DNA from: an uncultured Marvinbryantia sp.
GTDB lineage: Bacteria; Bacillota; Clostridia; Lachnospirales; Lachnospiraceae
Assembly (NCBI GenBank): GCA_934408725.1
Contig: CAKRVB010000039.1
Coordinates: 1 to 18,679 of the forward strand
DNA length: 18,679 bases
Direction of reading: 5' to 3'
Shown here piece after piece: positions 9,551 to 17,920 of the stretch; position 1 is the first letter of the stretch; the number at the start of each line of letters is the position of its first letter. The position numbers were made by a program, and so were the translations under genes. The notes under the pieces were generated by a model. The model made no database searches. It saw nothing but the letters and a program-made list of their open reading frames with translations, and had not been told where the DNA came from.

Positions 9551-10312
9551 TCACAATCTCACTGAAAGACCCTTTTCTTTCAGGTACTCTTTTAATTCTC
9601 TGATCTCCAGTTCTTTGTAATGGAACAGGGATGCGGCCAGTGCTGCATCTGCCTTTCCCTCGGTCAATGCTTCATAAAAGTGTTCCTTTGTCCCTGCTCC
9701 TCCGGATGCAATCACCGGTACAGACACCGCTTCTGCAATCGCTCTGGTCAGTTCTATATCATACCCTGCCTTGGTACCGTCACAGTCCATGCTGGTAAGA
9801 AGGATCTCGCCTGCACCCATACGGCAGACCTTTTCTGCCCATTCTACGGCATCGATTCCCACATCCACTCTTCCACCATTTTTATAAATGTTCCATCCAC
9901 TGCCATCTGCCCGTCTCTTGGCATCAATTGCCACTACTACACACTGGCTTCCGAACTTGTCTGCTGCTTCACTGATCAGTTCCGGCCGGTTAATTGCCGA
10001 TGAATTAATCGATATCTTATCAGCGCCTTCCCGCAGCAATACCTTGAAGTCCTCCACAGTTCGGATTCCTCCACCTACGGTAAATGGAATAAATACGTTT
10101 TCTGCTACTCTGCGCACCATGTCTACCACAGTCTTTCGTGCATCCGAAGATGCCGTAATATCCAGAAATACTACCTCATCTGCGCCAGCCTTGTCATAAG
10201 CTGCTGCAATCTCCACCGGGTCTCCGGCATCTCTTAGATTGACAAAATTCACACCTTTTACTACCCGGCCATTGTGTACATCCAGACAGGGAATGATTCT
10301 TTTTGTAAACAT
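9551..10312 (-). CDS. hisF: imidazole glycerol phosphate synthase, cyclase subunit
   Basis: A 253-residue (beta/alpha)8 barrel. With HisH it turns PRFAR plus ammonia into imidazole glycerol phosphate and AICAR, linking histidine and purine synthesis. Catalytic Asp11 (in [15 protein letters not shown]) and Asp130 (in VVVAIDAKR) are both present, as are the phosphate-binding TVGGGIRT and VIASGGAGT stretches. The full family length is kept. The ATG lies one base after the hisH stop codon, which suggests translational coupling of the two subunits. Confidence 0.98.
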   Translation of the reverse strand: MFTKRIIPCLDVHNGRVVKGVNFVNLRDAGDPVEIAAAYDKAGADEVVFLDITASSDARKTVVDMVRRVAENVFIPFTVGGGIRTVEDFKVLLREGADKISINSSAINRPELISEAADKFGSQCVVVAIDAKRRADGSGWNIYKNGGRVDVGIDAVEWAEKVCRMGAGEILLTSMDCDGTKAGYDIELTRAIAEAVSVPVIASGGAGTKEHFYEALTEGKADAALAASLFHYKELEIRELKEYLKEKGLSVRL

Positions 10313-10313
10313 T

Positions 10314-10928
10314 CTAGTTCTCCTCTATTTCTGCAAAATTCTTTAAAATCTGTAAACCTGTCTCACTGCTCTTCTCCGGATGGAACTGGCAGGCAAATAC
10401 GTTGCCCTTTTCTACTGATGCGTGAATGTGCACGCCATATTCTGCAGAGGCCTTTACAATCTCCGGATCCTGCGCCTCCAGATAATAGGAATGTACGAAA
10501 TAGACATAGCTGTTCTCCGGAATATTCTGAAATAATCTTCCATCATGTTCCAGATGAAGGGAATTCCATCCGATATGCGGCACCTTCAGTCCGTCTTCGT
10601 CCGGAATTCTTTTGATCTTTCCTTTTAATATGCCAAGCCCTTCTACTCCAGGACTTTCTTCACTTTCTTCAAACAAAAGCTGCAGTCCCAGACAGATGCC
10701 AAGAAATGGCTTCCCGCTGTCAGCAATCTCACGAATCAATGTATCCAGATGATACTCTTTTAACTTTGCCATGGCATCTCCAAATGCTCCCACACCTGGA
10801 AGAATCACCTTGTCCGCCTGCCTCAGCTGCTCCTGATCTCTGGTCACAATGACCTCTTTTCCCAGATAATGTAATGCCTTTTCCACGCTCTTCAGGTTGC
10901 CGGCATCATAGTCGATAATTCCAATCAT
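10314..10928 (-). CDS. hisH: imidazole glycerol phosphate synthase, glutaminase subunit
   Basis: A 204-residue class I glutamine amidotransferase that supplies ammonia to HisF. The nucleophile Cys79 sits in [16 protein letters not shown], and the rest of the triad (His183, Glu185) in [23 protein letters not shown], near the oxyanion region, is also intact. GAGGAGA precedes the ATG by about 10 bases. It is the first gene of the hisHF-ung-zor-like run, and the integrated element lies directly upstream, so the original upstream neighbour or promoter may have been displaced. I see no convincing promoter in the 150 bases before it. Confidence 0.98.
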   Translation of the reverse strand: MIGIIDYDAGNLKSVEKALHYLGKEVIVTRDQEQLRQADKVILPGVGAFGDAMAKLKEYHLDTLIREIADSGKPFLGICLGLQLLFEESEESPGVEGLGILKGKIKRIPDEDGLKVPHIGWNSLHLEHDGRLFQNIPENSYVYFVHSYYLEAQDPEIVKASAEYGVHIHASVEKGNVFACQFHPEKSSETGLQILKNFAEIEEN

Positions 10929-10945
10929 AATTATTTTTCTCCTCT

Positions 10946-11001
10946 AAACAGGTGTTTTTTCGGTAAAATCAACGATTATTCATATCATTTAACGCCTGTT
11001 T
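10946..11001. repeat. inverted repeat in the hisH leader region
   Basis: Arms at 10946-10956 (AAACAGGTGTT) and 10991-11001 (AACGCCTGTTT) pair over 11 bases with one G-T pair and a 34-base loop. No T-run follows on the hisH strand, so it is not a standard terminator. It could be a leader structure, a protein site or part of the element's target region. Confidence 0.45.
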
Positions 11002-11042
11002 CATTACTTTTTATTGCATCTAATTACATTTTATTTAGCAAA

Positions 11043-11085
11043 CTAATTAGTATATTTTTAGTACGTTATTTTTCGTACTAATTAG
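11043..11085. other. AT-rich nested repeats at the integrase end of the element
   Basis: A 10-base inverted repeat (11043-11052 and 11076-11085, CTAATTAGTA/TACTAATTAG) encloses a 6-base one (11060-11065 and 11074-11079, AGTACG/CGTACT). On the minus strand TAGTAC/TACTAA-type words recur several times, ending over the restored integrase stop codon. Tn916-type integrases bind short repeats near the element ends with their N-terminal domain, so this is a candidate arm-site or end region. The exact attachment site cannot be fixed from one sequence. Confidence 0.4.
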
Positions 11086-12316
11086 CAGATAGAGCTGGCT
11101 ACCGCATTGATTTCTGCCAACTGCTGGGCACTTGGACTTGGATCAACATAATGTGTCATGGTTGTCCTGACATCTCCATGTCCAAGCACTGACTGCAGTG
11201 TTTTAATGGCAGTCTCTGCATATTGGTAGCAAATGTATGTCTGCAAATATGTGGCTCAAACTTTCGAATAGGATTCTCCGGATTAGCATTATTGAACCGC
11301 TTGATGCAGTTACCCAGGTATTCCTCTACATGTGCACGAACTATCGTTTTTCTGCTTCTTGTAGCAAAAAATACAAACCCTTCATAAGCATTGCCACGCT
11401 CATCATAACGCACTGGTTCGATATCGCCTCTCAGATAACGCTTTTCCACAACATCTTTAAAACATTTATATACTCCGTCAGTCATTGGAATATTTCTAAC
11501 ACTATTTTGTGTTTTGGTTTTCACAACCACATGGGTATGATTGATGCATTGTAACTGCTTTTCAACCCTTATAGAGTGATTTTCGAAATCAATATTATCC
11601 AGTGTCAGCCCACACAATTCCGATGCTCTCATGCCTGTCCAGAATAAGATGTAGATCATATTATAACAGTGTGCACTGTGAGCATCTTTTGAACAAAAGT
11701 CAAGAAATCTGTTCATATCCTCAACCGAAATAGCCTCCATAACTTTGCTGTCACTTCTGTCCGTTGTAATTCTGCGGAATGGATTTTTTGCAATATAATC
11801 ATAATCGACAGCATATTCAAAAGATCTCTTAATTAAACTGATCTGGCTTTGTATGGAAGATCCCCGATATTTTTTCTTCATATCGGCAAGCCATTCTTCG
11901 CAATGCTCCGGTTTGATCTTTCCAATCTCCATATAACCCAGTCGGTACTGCTTCAGGCAGTTAATAGTAACATTATATCCCACTTTCGTTGCATGGGCGA
12001 GTTCTTTTCTGTTGTAAAGACTGTTCAGATAACGGTCGATAACCTCAAGTAACGTTAGTTTTGAGCCATCAATATCGAGGTTATTTACCAGTTTGGCGTT
12101 TACCTCTGCTTCCTTTTCCCGCAGGCTTTGTCCTGCCCGTTTTCCTTTTGGAACCTGATCTGTTGCTTCCAATATGTAAGAGCTCACTACTCTTTTCTTT
12201 CCAAAGGCATCTATATAATGGTATTCATATCGCTTCGTCTTTGGATTATAGTATTCATTTGCCCGCAGTGCACGTCTTACTGGTTTGTGTTTGGTATTTG
12301 CTGTTTTATTTGCCAT
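11082..12316 (-). pseudogene. int: Tn916-type tyrosine integrase, frameshifted
   Basis: As read, the frame from 12316 gives 386 residues and stops at 11156. It has the Tn916-type N-terminal DNA-binding domain (RYEYHYIDAFGKKRVVSSYILEATD, in two parts around residues 30-53), a SAM-like core-binding domain, catalytic Arg230 (FWTGMRASEL) and the HxxR motif His356/Arg359. After ATNM (residue 366) the protein turns into an unrelated tail. The neighbouring frame continues as ETAIKTLQSVLGHGD and RTTMTHYVDP to a stop at 11082-11084. One missing base near 11213-11219 explains this. The lost part holds the last catalytic His and the Tyr nucleophile, so the product should be inactive. Restoring the base gives 411 residues, close to Tn916 Int. 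A strong AAGGAGG precedes the ATG. A sequencing error is the main alternative. Confidence 0.88.
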
Positions 12317-12375
12317 GATTCGAGATCCTCCTTATATAATAGAATGCCGCTTCTCAAGCATTCCATTATCATGAA

Positions 12376-12425
12376 TAAAAAAGTACCCCGAATGCATTAT
12401 TTATCATAACACATCCGAGATACTT
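12376..12425 (-). terminator. terminator between xis and int
   Basis: On the minus strand, arms at 12381-12394 and about 12412-12425 pair over about 14 bases, with three G-T pairs, and are followed by six T (complement of 12377-12382). It lies just after the xis stop codon and about 60 bases before int, so int expression would depend on read-through or its own start signal. Confidence 0.7.
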
Positions 12426-12433
12426 TGTCGATA

Positions 12434-12616
12434 TTATACCTGCTCCACCCTGTTGATATACTCTTCAAATGGCTTTCTTTTAATTCTGATCACCCGCCCG
12501 ACCATAAGATGATATTTACACTCATAATCATCACTTAAAATTTTCCGCAGACGGTGCTGACCAATACCAAACAGTTCCGATGCTTCCGATATGGATAGCA
12601 ATACCTTATCATTCAT
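12434..12616 (-). CDS. xis: Tn916-type excisionase
   Basis: A 60-residue basic protein with the layout of Tn916 Xis. A winged-helix segment begins LSISEASELFGIGQHRLRKIL, read in two parts around residues 6-27, and ends in a wing and helix with RVIRIKRKPFEEYI. Xis bends the ends of the element to favour excision by Int. GGGGGAT lies about 9 bases before the ATG. It is followed by a hairpin terminator and then int, the gene order of Tn916-family elements. The reading frame is intact although its partner int is broken. Confidence 0.88.
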   Translation of the reverse strand: MNDKVLLSISEASELFGIGQHRLRKILSDDYECKYHLMVGRVIRIKRKPFEEYINRVEQV

Positions 12617-12703
12617 TTCTATTTATCCCCCAGACATTCATATATGAATTATCAGTTACCTTCCATGCAAATGTTGCTCAGTCTTCTCCCCCATAAGTAG
12701 CAA

Positions 12704-12731
12704 CAGCCACATACATTTCTGTATATGGCTG
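12704..12731. repeat. hairpin between the small unknown gene and xis
   Basis: Arms 12704-12714 and 12721-12731 (CAGCCACATAC/GTATATGGCTG) pair over 11 bases with one imperfect pair. No T-run follows on the minus strand. It may be a weak processing or attenuation hairpin, or a protein site near xis. Confidence 0.4.
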
Positions 12732-12738
12732 CCACCTT

Positions 12739-12972
12739 CTACTGCATTGAGCTTTCATAACGCCCGATATAAGCCGGAACCTGATCTGACAGAAATGCTT
12801 CTTCCTGTCTCTGTCCCCTGTATCTCTTCGTACACATGAATATCTTCCCATCCCTGCTTCTGCTGCAGAGCCAGTAATCCCGTTCCCCGGTTCCTGCGAC
12901 CTCTTCCCGGACATCCACGTAATACTCCTCTGATACTTTGTACCGTTCTGCTGTTATGATCTGTTTTTCCAC
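12739..12972 (-). CDS. small unknown protein upstream of xis
   Basis: A 77-residue protein starting VEKQIITAERYKVSEEYY and ending PAYIGRYESSMQ. I place the start at the GTG at 12972 because GGAGG lies 9 bases ahead of it. An in-frame ATG 17 codons further up (13023) has no clear ribosome site. The sequence is soluble, acidic in the first half and has two Cys (WLCSRS, FMCTK). I do not recognise a family. Its place just ahead of xis suggests it belongs to the element's recombination or regulation module. The overlapping frame at 12678-12914 looks like an artefact. Confidence 0.6.
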   Translation of the reverse strand: MEKQIITAERYKVSEEYYVDVREEVAGTGERDYWLCSRSRDGKIFMCTKRYRGQRQEEAFLSDQVPAYIGRYESSMQ

Positions 12973-13074
12973 GCTAGTCAACCTCCATTTTTCTTTTGGT
13001 TGCCCCTTACTTTCCAATTGCAATCATACCATATAAATAATAATATAAAAAAAGTATTGACTTATTTTCTTTTA

Positions 13075-13126
13075 TCTGATCCAGTTCTGATCAATCTTAC
13101 ATTATGAGGACAATTTATATCTGATC
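13075..13126. repeat. three TCTGATC repeats upstream of the xis module
   Basis: TCTGATC occurs at 13075-13081, 13086-13092 and 13120-13126, in the AT-rich gap between the PIN-domain gene and the small gene ahead of xis. The spacing of 11 and 34 bases is close to whole helical turns, so the copies could be sites for a regulator or for Xis/Int. The motif is short and chance cannot be excluded. Confidence 0.35.
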
Positions 13127-13171
13127 TAATAACATTTATCATAAATTAGCGTTCACCGATTATCACCTCTT

Positions 13172-14275
13172 CTACAACAATGTTGTTTCTATTAATAATT
13201 CTTTTATTCTTTCTTTGTCCTTTGCTAAATTTCTTTCATTATTCTCAAGGAATTGTTTTTTCTTATCTGACAAATGCTTTTTCCCTCTTTCTGTATTCAA
13301 ATTTGCTATTACACGTTCTCTTTTACGATTTTTTGCTTCTAATCGTGCAATTTCATTTATGAATTCCTCTTTTCTTTTTGCTTTTTCATCATCTAAAATA
13401 TCCTTATACTGCTTTAATTCTTCTTCCTGTTGTTTCTGTTTTAATAATAGTTCAATTTCATCAATAGTGGCAGTATCTATTGTTTTACCAGTATTTTCAT
13501 TAAATGTAGACAAAAATGAAGACATGGAATACATATGAAACTTTTGGGCAGTTACATCATAGAATTCTTTTCTTAACTCTACTCTCGGTCCTATTGTTTT
13601 ACCATATCTTTGATTCCACCAATCTTCTTTTTGATCATGTGTAACAAAAATAATATCTTTCTTATTTTCCTTGGCATATTTCAGAATTTCTTTCCAAACT
13701 AATAAGTCTCCATATTTATTTTCAATTTTCTTTTTATCTTTATAACCTGGTGGTATAGAATTGGAATATCTTAGTTCACCTTCTTTTTCAATTTCTTTTA
13801 ACTCCGTTTCTCCAAAAGGTTGTCCTGCTCTATTATCAAATATCTCTAATAGCTTATCAAAAATACTGTCTTCGTTTGGATTGGTAATTAACTGATTTTT
13901 CTTTTCCTTTTGTTCTACCCAATCGTGCAAAAATTCAGTTAATTTATCAATATCTTCATCCGTTGCATCTGTTCTCAATTGTTCCTTCCAATTACTTACC
14001 ATTTTATCTGCTTCTATCCGAATGCTCTGAAATCTTTGATTTGACTCATATATAATATCATATCGGTCTTTTGCAAATTCATACGCAACTTGGTAAGGCA
14101 TCCATACACGTTCTTTTAATTGTTCAAATGCATTTAACAATTGTTCTCTTGTATTAGGGCTATATCTGTACAAATTTAAAAATACATTTGTATCAAATAT
14201 AAATATCGCATTTCTCCAAAGCAATTCCTTCTCTTTTTTGTCCAATTCTAAATATTCACGAATAACATTCTTCAT
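13172..14275 (-). CDS. PIN-like domain protein with C-terminal coiled coil
   Basis: A 367-residue protein whose N-terminal two thirds fit the PIN_8-type PIN-like nuclease fold. FIFDTNVFLNLYRYS has Asp28 and Asn30, VAYEFAKDRY has Glu66, KYGDLLVWKEIL has Asp190 and IIFVTHDQKEDWW has Asp214, together a plausible metal-binding acidic set. Residues about 270-361 are highly charged and helical (KQQEEELKQYK, RLEAKNRKRERV). PIN proteins cut RNA or DNA. No antitoxin-like partner is adjacent. The gene is much more AT-rich than traG or the chromosomal genes and has only a weak ribosome site, so it looks like separately acquired cargo. Defence or toxin roles are possible but not shown. Confidence 0.75.
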   Translation of the reverse strand: MKNVIREYLELDKKEKELLWRNAIFIFDTNVFLNLYRYSPNTREQLLNAFEQLKERVWMPYQVAYEFAKDRYDIIYESNQRFQSIRIEADKMVSNWKEQLRTDATDEDIDKLTEFLHDWVEQKEKKNQLITNPNEDSIFDKLLEIFDNRAGQPFGETELKEIEKEGELRYSNSIPPGYKDKKKIENKYGDLLVWKEILKYAKENKKDIIFVTHDQKEDWWNQRYGKTIGPRVELRKEFYDVTAQKFHMYSMSSFLSTFNENTGKTIDTATIDEIELLLKQKQQEEELKQYKDILDDEKAKRKEEFINEIARLEAKNRKRERVIANLNTERGKKHLSDKKKQFLENNERNLAKDKERIKELLIETTLL

Positions 14276-14478
14276 ACTTTTTCATACGCCCCATAGATTC
14301 TATTAGGTTTTTCATATTTTACAGAAAAATTCTCATTTCACATTATCATAATTCTGATAATTTAAATTTCTCTTATATCATATCATGAAACATAATAAAT
14401 GAATACTTTTTTCTATTTTCCGTTATATAACTTGGATATCATCGGAATACTTCTCACACCCTGCTTTTTTACTAATTA

Positions 14479-14670
14479 TTAAAATTTAATACTTTTTCCA
14501 ATTTCTGCCAGCCACTTTTCCAGTCCGTCCCAGGATGGCTTTTCTTTCGGGCGGATTTCCGTATTCAGCAGTACTTCCGGATCTATTTCCAGGATGACTG
14601 CTTTTCCCTGTTTCTCCAGTTCCCGGAAATACTTCAGGTCTGTTTCATTGATCAGCTTCAGGTTTTCCAT
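14479..14670 (-). CDS. 63-residue protein overlapping the traG end
   Basis: A small acidic, soluble protein starting MENLKLINETDLKYF and ending EKWLAEIGKSIKF, with no membrane segment. I do not recognise it. Its ATG at 14670 lies inside the last codons of traG, giving a 26-base overlap in another frame, which suggests translational coupling. The frame is open further upstream (to 14850), but that part only shadows traG. Downstream, about 200 AT-rich bases separate it from the PIN-domain gene. I see nothing definite in that gap. Confidence 0.6.
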   Translation of the reverse strand: MENLKLINETDLKYFRELEKQGKAVILEIDPEVLLNTEIRPKEKPSWDGLEKWLAEIGKSIKF

Positions 14671-16801
14671 CTTCTTTTTTCGTCTGCTCCTTTTTTGCTT
14701 TCTTTTTGAACCCAAATACCAGTGACCGGTTTTCCGGACAGAAAAAGGCGGCTGCCTCTTTTGGTGACATTTCATGGAACACGGCATTTTCCTCTGTCCA
14801 GTCTTTCTGTATATCCGCTTTGGAAAATGCACCGACAATTGTATGTGCATGCAGGATACCGTCTGCCGCTTTTACCGTTTTTGCTTCTACCGAAAGTGCC
14901 ACGCTCATGAGGTGTTCCAGCTTGCCGGTCTGGTTATAGCAGACATGGCTAAGCAGGTAGGCATTCCCGGCACGTACCTTTTCCAGTTCCTGAAATACTT
15001 TGGATTCTTCATAAATACAGTGGTACTTTTCAATCTGCCGGACATAGGATTTTACCAGTGTCACACCACCGCCATCCAGATAAAACCGTTTCTGCCTTTC
15101 CCGCAAAAGGCTCTCCTTTTCTGCCTTTGACATATACGGACCAAGCTGTTCGGATTCCAGATAGGCTTTGCTCTCCCAGGTATGGTACTTGTCATCCATA
15201 ACGGCATCGTAACCCTTGATAAAGATCAGGCATCTGCGGTTGTCCATCTTTCTTACCTCATCCGGCATCAGAATCTCCCGGCCAAGGACATCATAATTGT
15301 TCGAACTGCTTCCATGGCTCCCTTTTGTTTCCCCATGGGATTTCTTGTCAATCGTATACTTGCCAAGCAGCTTGCTGATGTATTCATGTGTCCCTTGCTC
15401 GTTGCCGCCAAGGTAAACAAGCGTGTCACAGTTACCTGTCAATGATTCCCAGTCATCCTTAAACATGGATTTGATCTGGGCGATGTTCTGGATGATGATA
15501 TTGGCACTCATGTTTCTGGAACGCATGGTTGCCAGCACGTTTATAAAGTTTTTTGGCAATGCAATATTGGCAAATTCATCGAGCCAGAATGCCACGTGGA
15601 CCGGAAGCTTCCCTTTGTGTTTTTTGTCCGCAATCAGTTCCAGTTCCTGAAACATCTGTGTATACAGCATACCGCAGATGAAGTTGTAGGATTTATCGTT
15701 ATCCGGGATCTTCAGAAACAATGCCACTTTCCGTTCCGGGTTTTCAAAGACGCCTTCCCCAAAGGATGCAAAGTCCATGTCATCAGTTTCCAGAATGCGC
15801 AAAACCTTTGGATTCTGCAAAAATGCAAGCCTTGCATGGGCGGATATGAAAATCGACCGGATCGTATCCTGTGCCCCGCCACGCACCTTTTCATAGGTGA
15901 CACGGGCCGGATGGTCTGACGGGAGCTGTTCCATCAGCCTGTCCAGGTCAGACTTCTCACCCTCTTTTGCCGGGACTTTTGCCATGTTCAGCATTTCCAT
16001 AAAACCGGGCATGTTCGCTTCTCTTCCCATCTTTGGGAACTCGTACCAGACATAGGACATTAACGCCTGATGCAGCATGGATTCTGCGTGTTCCCAGAAC
16101 GGATCAGACGGGCTGGATTCCTTTGGCGTGGTATTTGCCATCATGTTGGTAATCAGCTTAATGATATCTTCATCCGAATGGATGTATCGGAACGGGTTGT
16201 ACCGGTCCGATCCGTCAAAATCAATCAGGTCAAGAACACGCACCTCATAACCATGCTGCTCCAGATAACCGCCACAATCCCTCAGAAGTTCTCCTTTGGG
16301 GTCTGTTACAACAAAACTGGTTCCGCACTGGTACAAGTTCGGTTTCACCTCATAGAATGATTTACCGGAACCGGAGCCGCCAATGATGACCGAATTGGCA
16401 TTGACGTTCTGCATGTCGTATTGAAGTCTGGCATTCTGAGACAGAATCTTGTTTTTCTCCGGCTTCTGGAAGTTACAGGTATAACGGTTCAGTTCCTTTG
16501 CCGTCAGCAGCCTGCTGGTGCCAAACTCTCTGCCCGGCATGAAGATCCTGGTATCTGCCATTTTGTACAGAAAGAAAAGACCCCACAAAAAGGATAAAAA
16601 CACCGTCAGTAAAACTGAATTTTTTGTGATGAGCGGGGTGCTCCATGGATCGGTCAGGGCAAGGATCATGGTTTCCTCGAAATTCTCTATCGTTACTTGC
16701 TGGAAATCCATCCGCCCGACAGCCCATCCAACATAAATCAGGAACAGCAGAAGGATCACGTAAAGACCAGCATTCTTTTTCTGGTTGTTTCGGTTGTCCA
16801 T
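14645..16801 (-). CDS. traG: VirD4/TraG-type conjugation coupling ATPase
   Basis: A 718-residue type IV coupling protein, which docks the relaxase-DNA complex to the conjugation pore. Two N-terminal membrane helices (about residues 12-29 and 61-80) precede the ATPase. Walker A is GGSGSGKS at residues 141-148, followed by VVTDPKGELLRDCGGYL. Walker B is VAFWLDEFANIALP with Asp408-Glu409, and NIIIQNIAQIKSMF is also typical. About 170 residues beyond the ATPase core form a C-terminal region ending in a Lys-rich tail. I use the ATG at 16801, which lies one base after the stop of the upstream reading frame. The longer frame to 16876 only overlaps that gene. This protein appears intact, unlike its upstream neighbour, but no relaxase or channel gene is in the window. 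Confidence 0.93.
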   Translation of the reverse strand: MDNRNNQKKNAGLYVILLLFLIYVGWAVGRMDFQQVTIENFEETMILALTDPWSTPLITKNSVLLTVFLSFLWGLFFLYKMADTRIFMPGREFGTSRLLTAKELNRYTCNFQKPEKNKILSQNARLQYDMQNVNANSVIIGGSGSGKSFYEVKPNLYQCGTSFVVTDPKGELLRDCGGYLEQHGYEVRVLDLIDFDGSDRYNPFRYIHSDEDIIKLITNMMANTTPKESSPSDPFWEHAESMLHQALMSYVWYEFPKMGREANMPGFMEMLNMAKVPAKEGEKSDLDRLMEQLPSDHPARVTYEKVRGGAQDTIRSIFISAHARLAFLQNPKVLRILETDDMDFASFGEGVFENPERKVALFLKIPDNDKSYNFICGMLYTQMFQELELIADKKHKGKLPVHVAFWLDEFANIALPKNFINVLATMRSRNMSANIIIQNIAQIKSMFKDDWESLTGNCDTLVYLGGNEQGTHEYISKLLGKYTIDKKSHGETKGSHGSSSNNYDVLGREILMPDEVRKMDNRRCLIFIKGYDAVMDDKYHTWESKAYLESEQLGPYMSKAEKESLLRERQKRFYLDGGGVTLVKSYVRQIEKYHCIYEESKVFQELEKVRAGNAYLLSHVCYNQTGKLEHLMSVALSVEAKTVKAADGILHAHTIVGAFSKADIQKDWTEENAVFHEMSPKEAAAFFCPENRSLVFGFKKKAKKEQTKKEDGKPEADQ

Positions 16802-16802
16802 G

Positions 16803-17443
16803 TTACCTTGCCTTCTGTCTGCCCTGTTCCCGCAACTTGTCCGGGAGATTTTTGATGGTTTCTGCCAGAGTGCCAAACGGCTTTTCCTGACTGAACACAG
16901 ACATTCCCTCTGTCTGCTTTTCTGCTTCCTGCTTTGACAAATTCAGCATCTGCATGATCCGGCTGCCACTGTCATAGGAAACCTCTGGCCGTGCTCCTTT
17001 TTTCGCTGTTTTTCTGACCTCCTCCAGATCTACCACCGGGTAATTTTCTCTGCTGTCAAGGATGCAGATATCTTTTCTGTGCCCTCTCCTTGTCTCTGCA
17101 TACAATTCCATTTCCGGTTCTTCTACGGCATCCTTGCCCGGATGCAGTGCCTGTGGGTCCAGTTCTTCTGCCTTAATAATATGCTCCTTTGGTAAAACCA
17201 CGCCTTTTCCATCCACCGTCGCATACAGTCCCCACTTTTGTTTGTGCATCGGTTTCTTTGGATGGTTCCGGTACTGGACGTGCTTCGGTTTCCGTCTCTG
17301 TCTGCTGTTCTGTCAATTCTTCTGTCTGCTCCATCTGTTCCGTCTGAATCTGCTCCGCAGTAATGACCGGAAGAGGGGATATTTTCCTCCTGTTTTTGTT
17401 TTCGGCTTTTTTCTCTTCACCTCGTTTCCCGCCAGTTTTTAAG
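16803..17443 (-). pseudogene. frameshifted, 5'-truncated gene upstream of traG
   Basis: Two overlapping frames appear to be parts of one gene. The upstream frame (17463 down to 17173) gives a Lys-rich then Glu/Thr/Gln/Pro-rich stretch (QTEQMEQTEELTEQQTETET, PVPEPSKETDAQTK). The downstream frame (from about 17249 to 16803) reads WGLYATVDGKGVVLPKEHII and continues to a basic end, LREQGRQKAR. They join smoothly if one base is removed at the AAAAGTGGGG run (complement of 17230-17239). The upstream frame has no ATG, GTG or TTG near its beginning and runs back into a terminator, so the true 5' end is gone. The ATG at 17249 lacks a ribosome site. I do not recognise the family. The stop codon is one base before traG, so the two were once co-translated. 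Confidence 0.6.
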
Positions 17444-17444
17444 C

Positions 17445-17477
17445 AAAAAAAGAGACCGACCAGTTATGATCGATCTT
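17445..17477 (-). terminator. rho-independent terminator at the edge of the element remnant
   Basis: On the minus strand a 9-base stem (AGATCGATC with GGTCGGTCT, two G-T pairs) closes the 6-base loop ATAACT and is followed by C and seven T (complement of 17445-17451). It lies directly upstream of the broken gene before traG, so an upstream transcript should end here, and the traG unit as it stands has no visible promoter. Confidence 0.7.
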
Positions 17478-17920
17478 ACTTTGCAGGTCTTTTCTGCTTT
17501 TTCTTTTTTGCATCTTAACAGTAACACAGGTGGTTATTTCCATTCAATACCCATCCGTTTCGAATGGATTTGATTGATTTTCTTTCATTCTCATTTATTT
17601 TCTATCATTGATTAATTATACAATTCTTTTTCATGCAATGCGAAAAATGTAATATAACCTGAATTATTCATGGCACAATATCTGAACTGATAACTGTACC
17701 ATGAAATTAAAAACTGATCCGTGCAGTCATAACATCGCTCAATTTCTCCGTCAAAAGGGCGTAAAGTCCCTATCGCAGAGTTCAGAGCAATTGTTAAGCT
17801 ACATTCGAAGCTTAAAGCCTTTGATTGCGTGATCTTTCCTATCCATAAAATCTGTTCTTCGCAGTTTATCTGGGAAGTTCTTTGGTCATGTCTAAATTTA
17901 GAAACATCTGCTTTTTATCT

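Noticed and set aside
12678..12914. 78-residue minus-strand reading frame
   Set aside because: It overlaps the better frame at 12739-12972, lacks a ribosome site and has an Arg/Gly-rich shadow-like composition.
16802..16876. 25-residue N-terminal extension of TraG
   Set aside because: It overlaps the end of the upstream gene in another frame; the ATG at 16801 directly follows that gene's stop.
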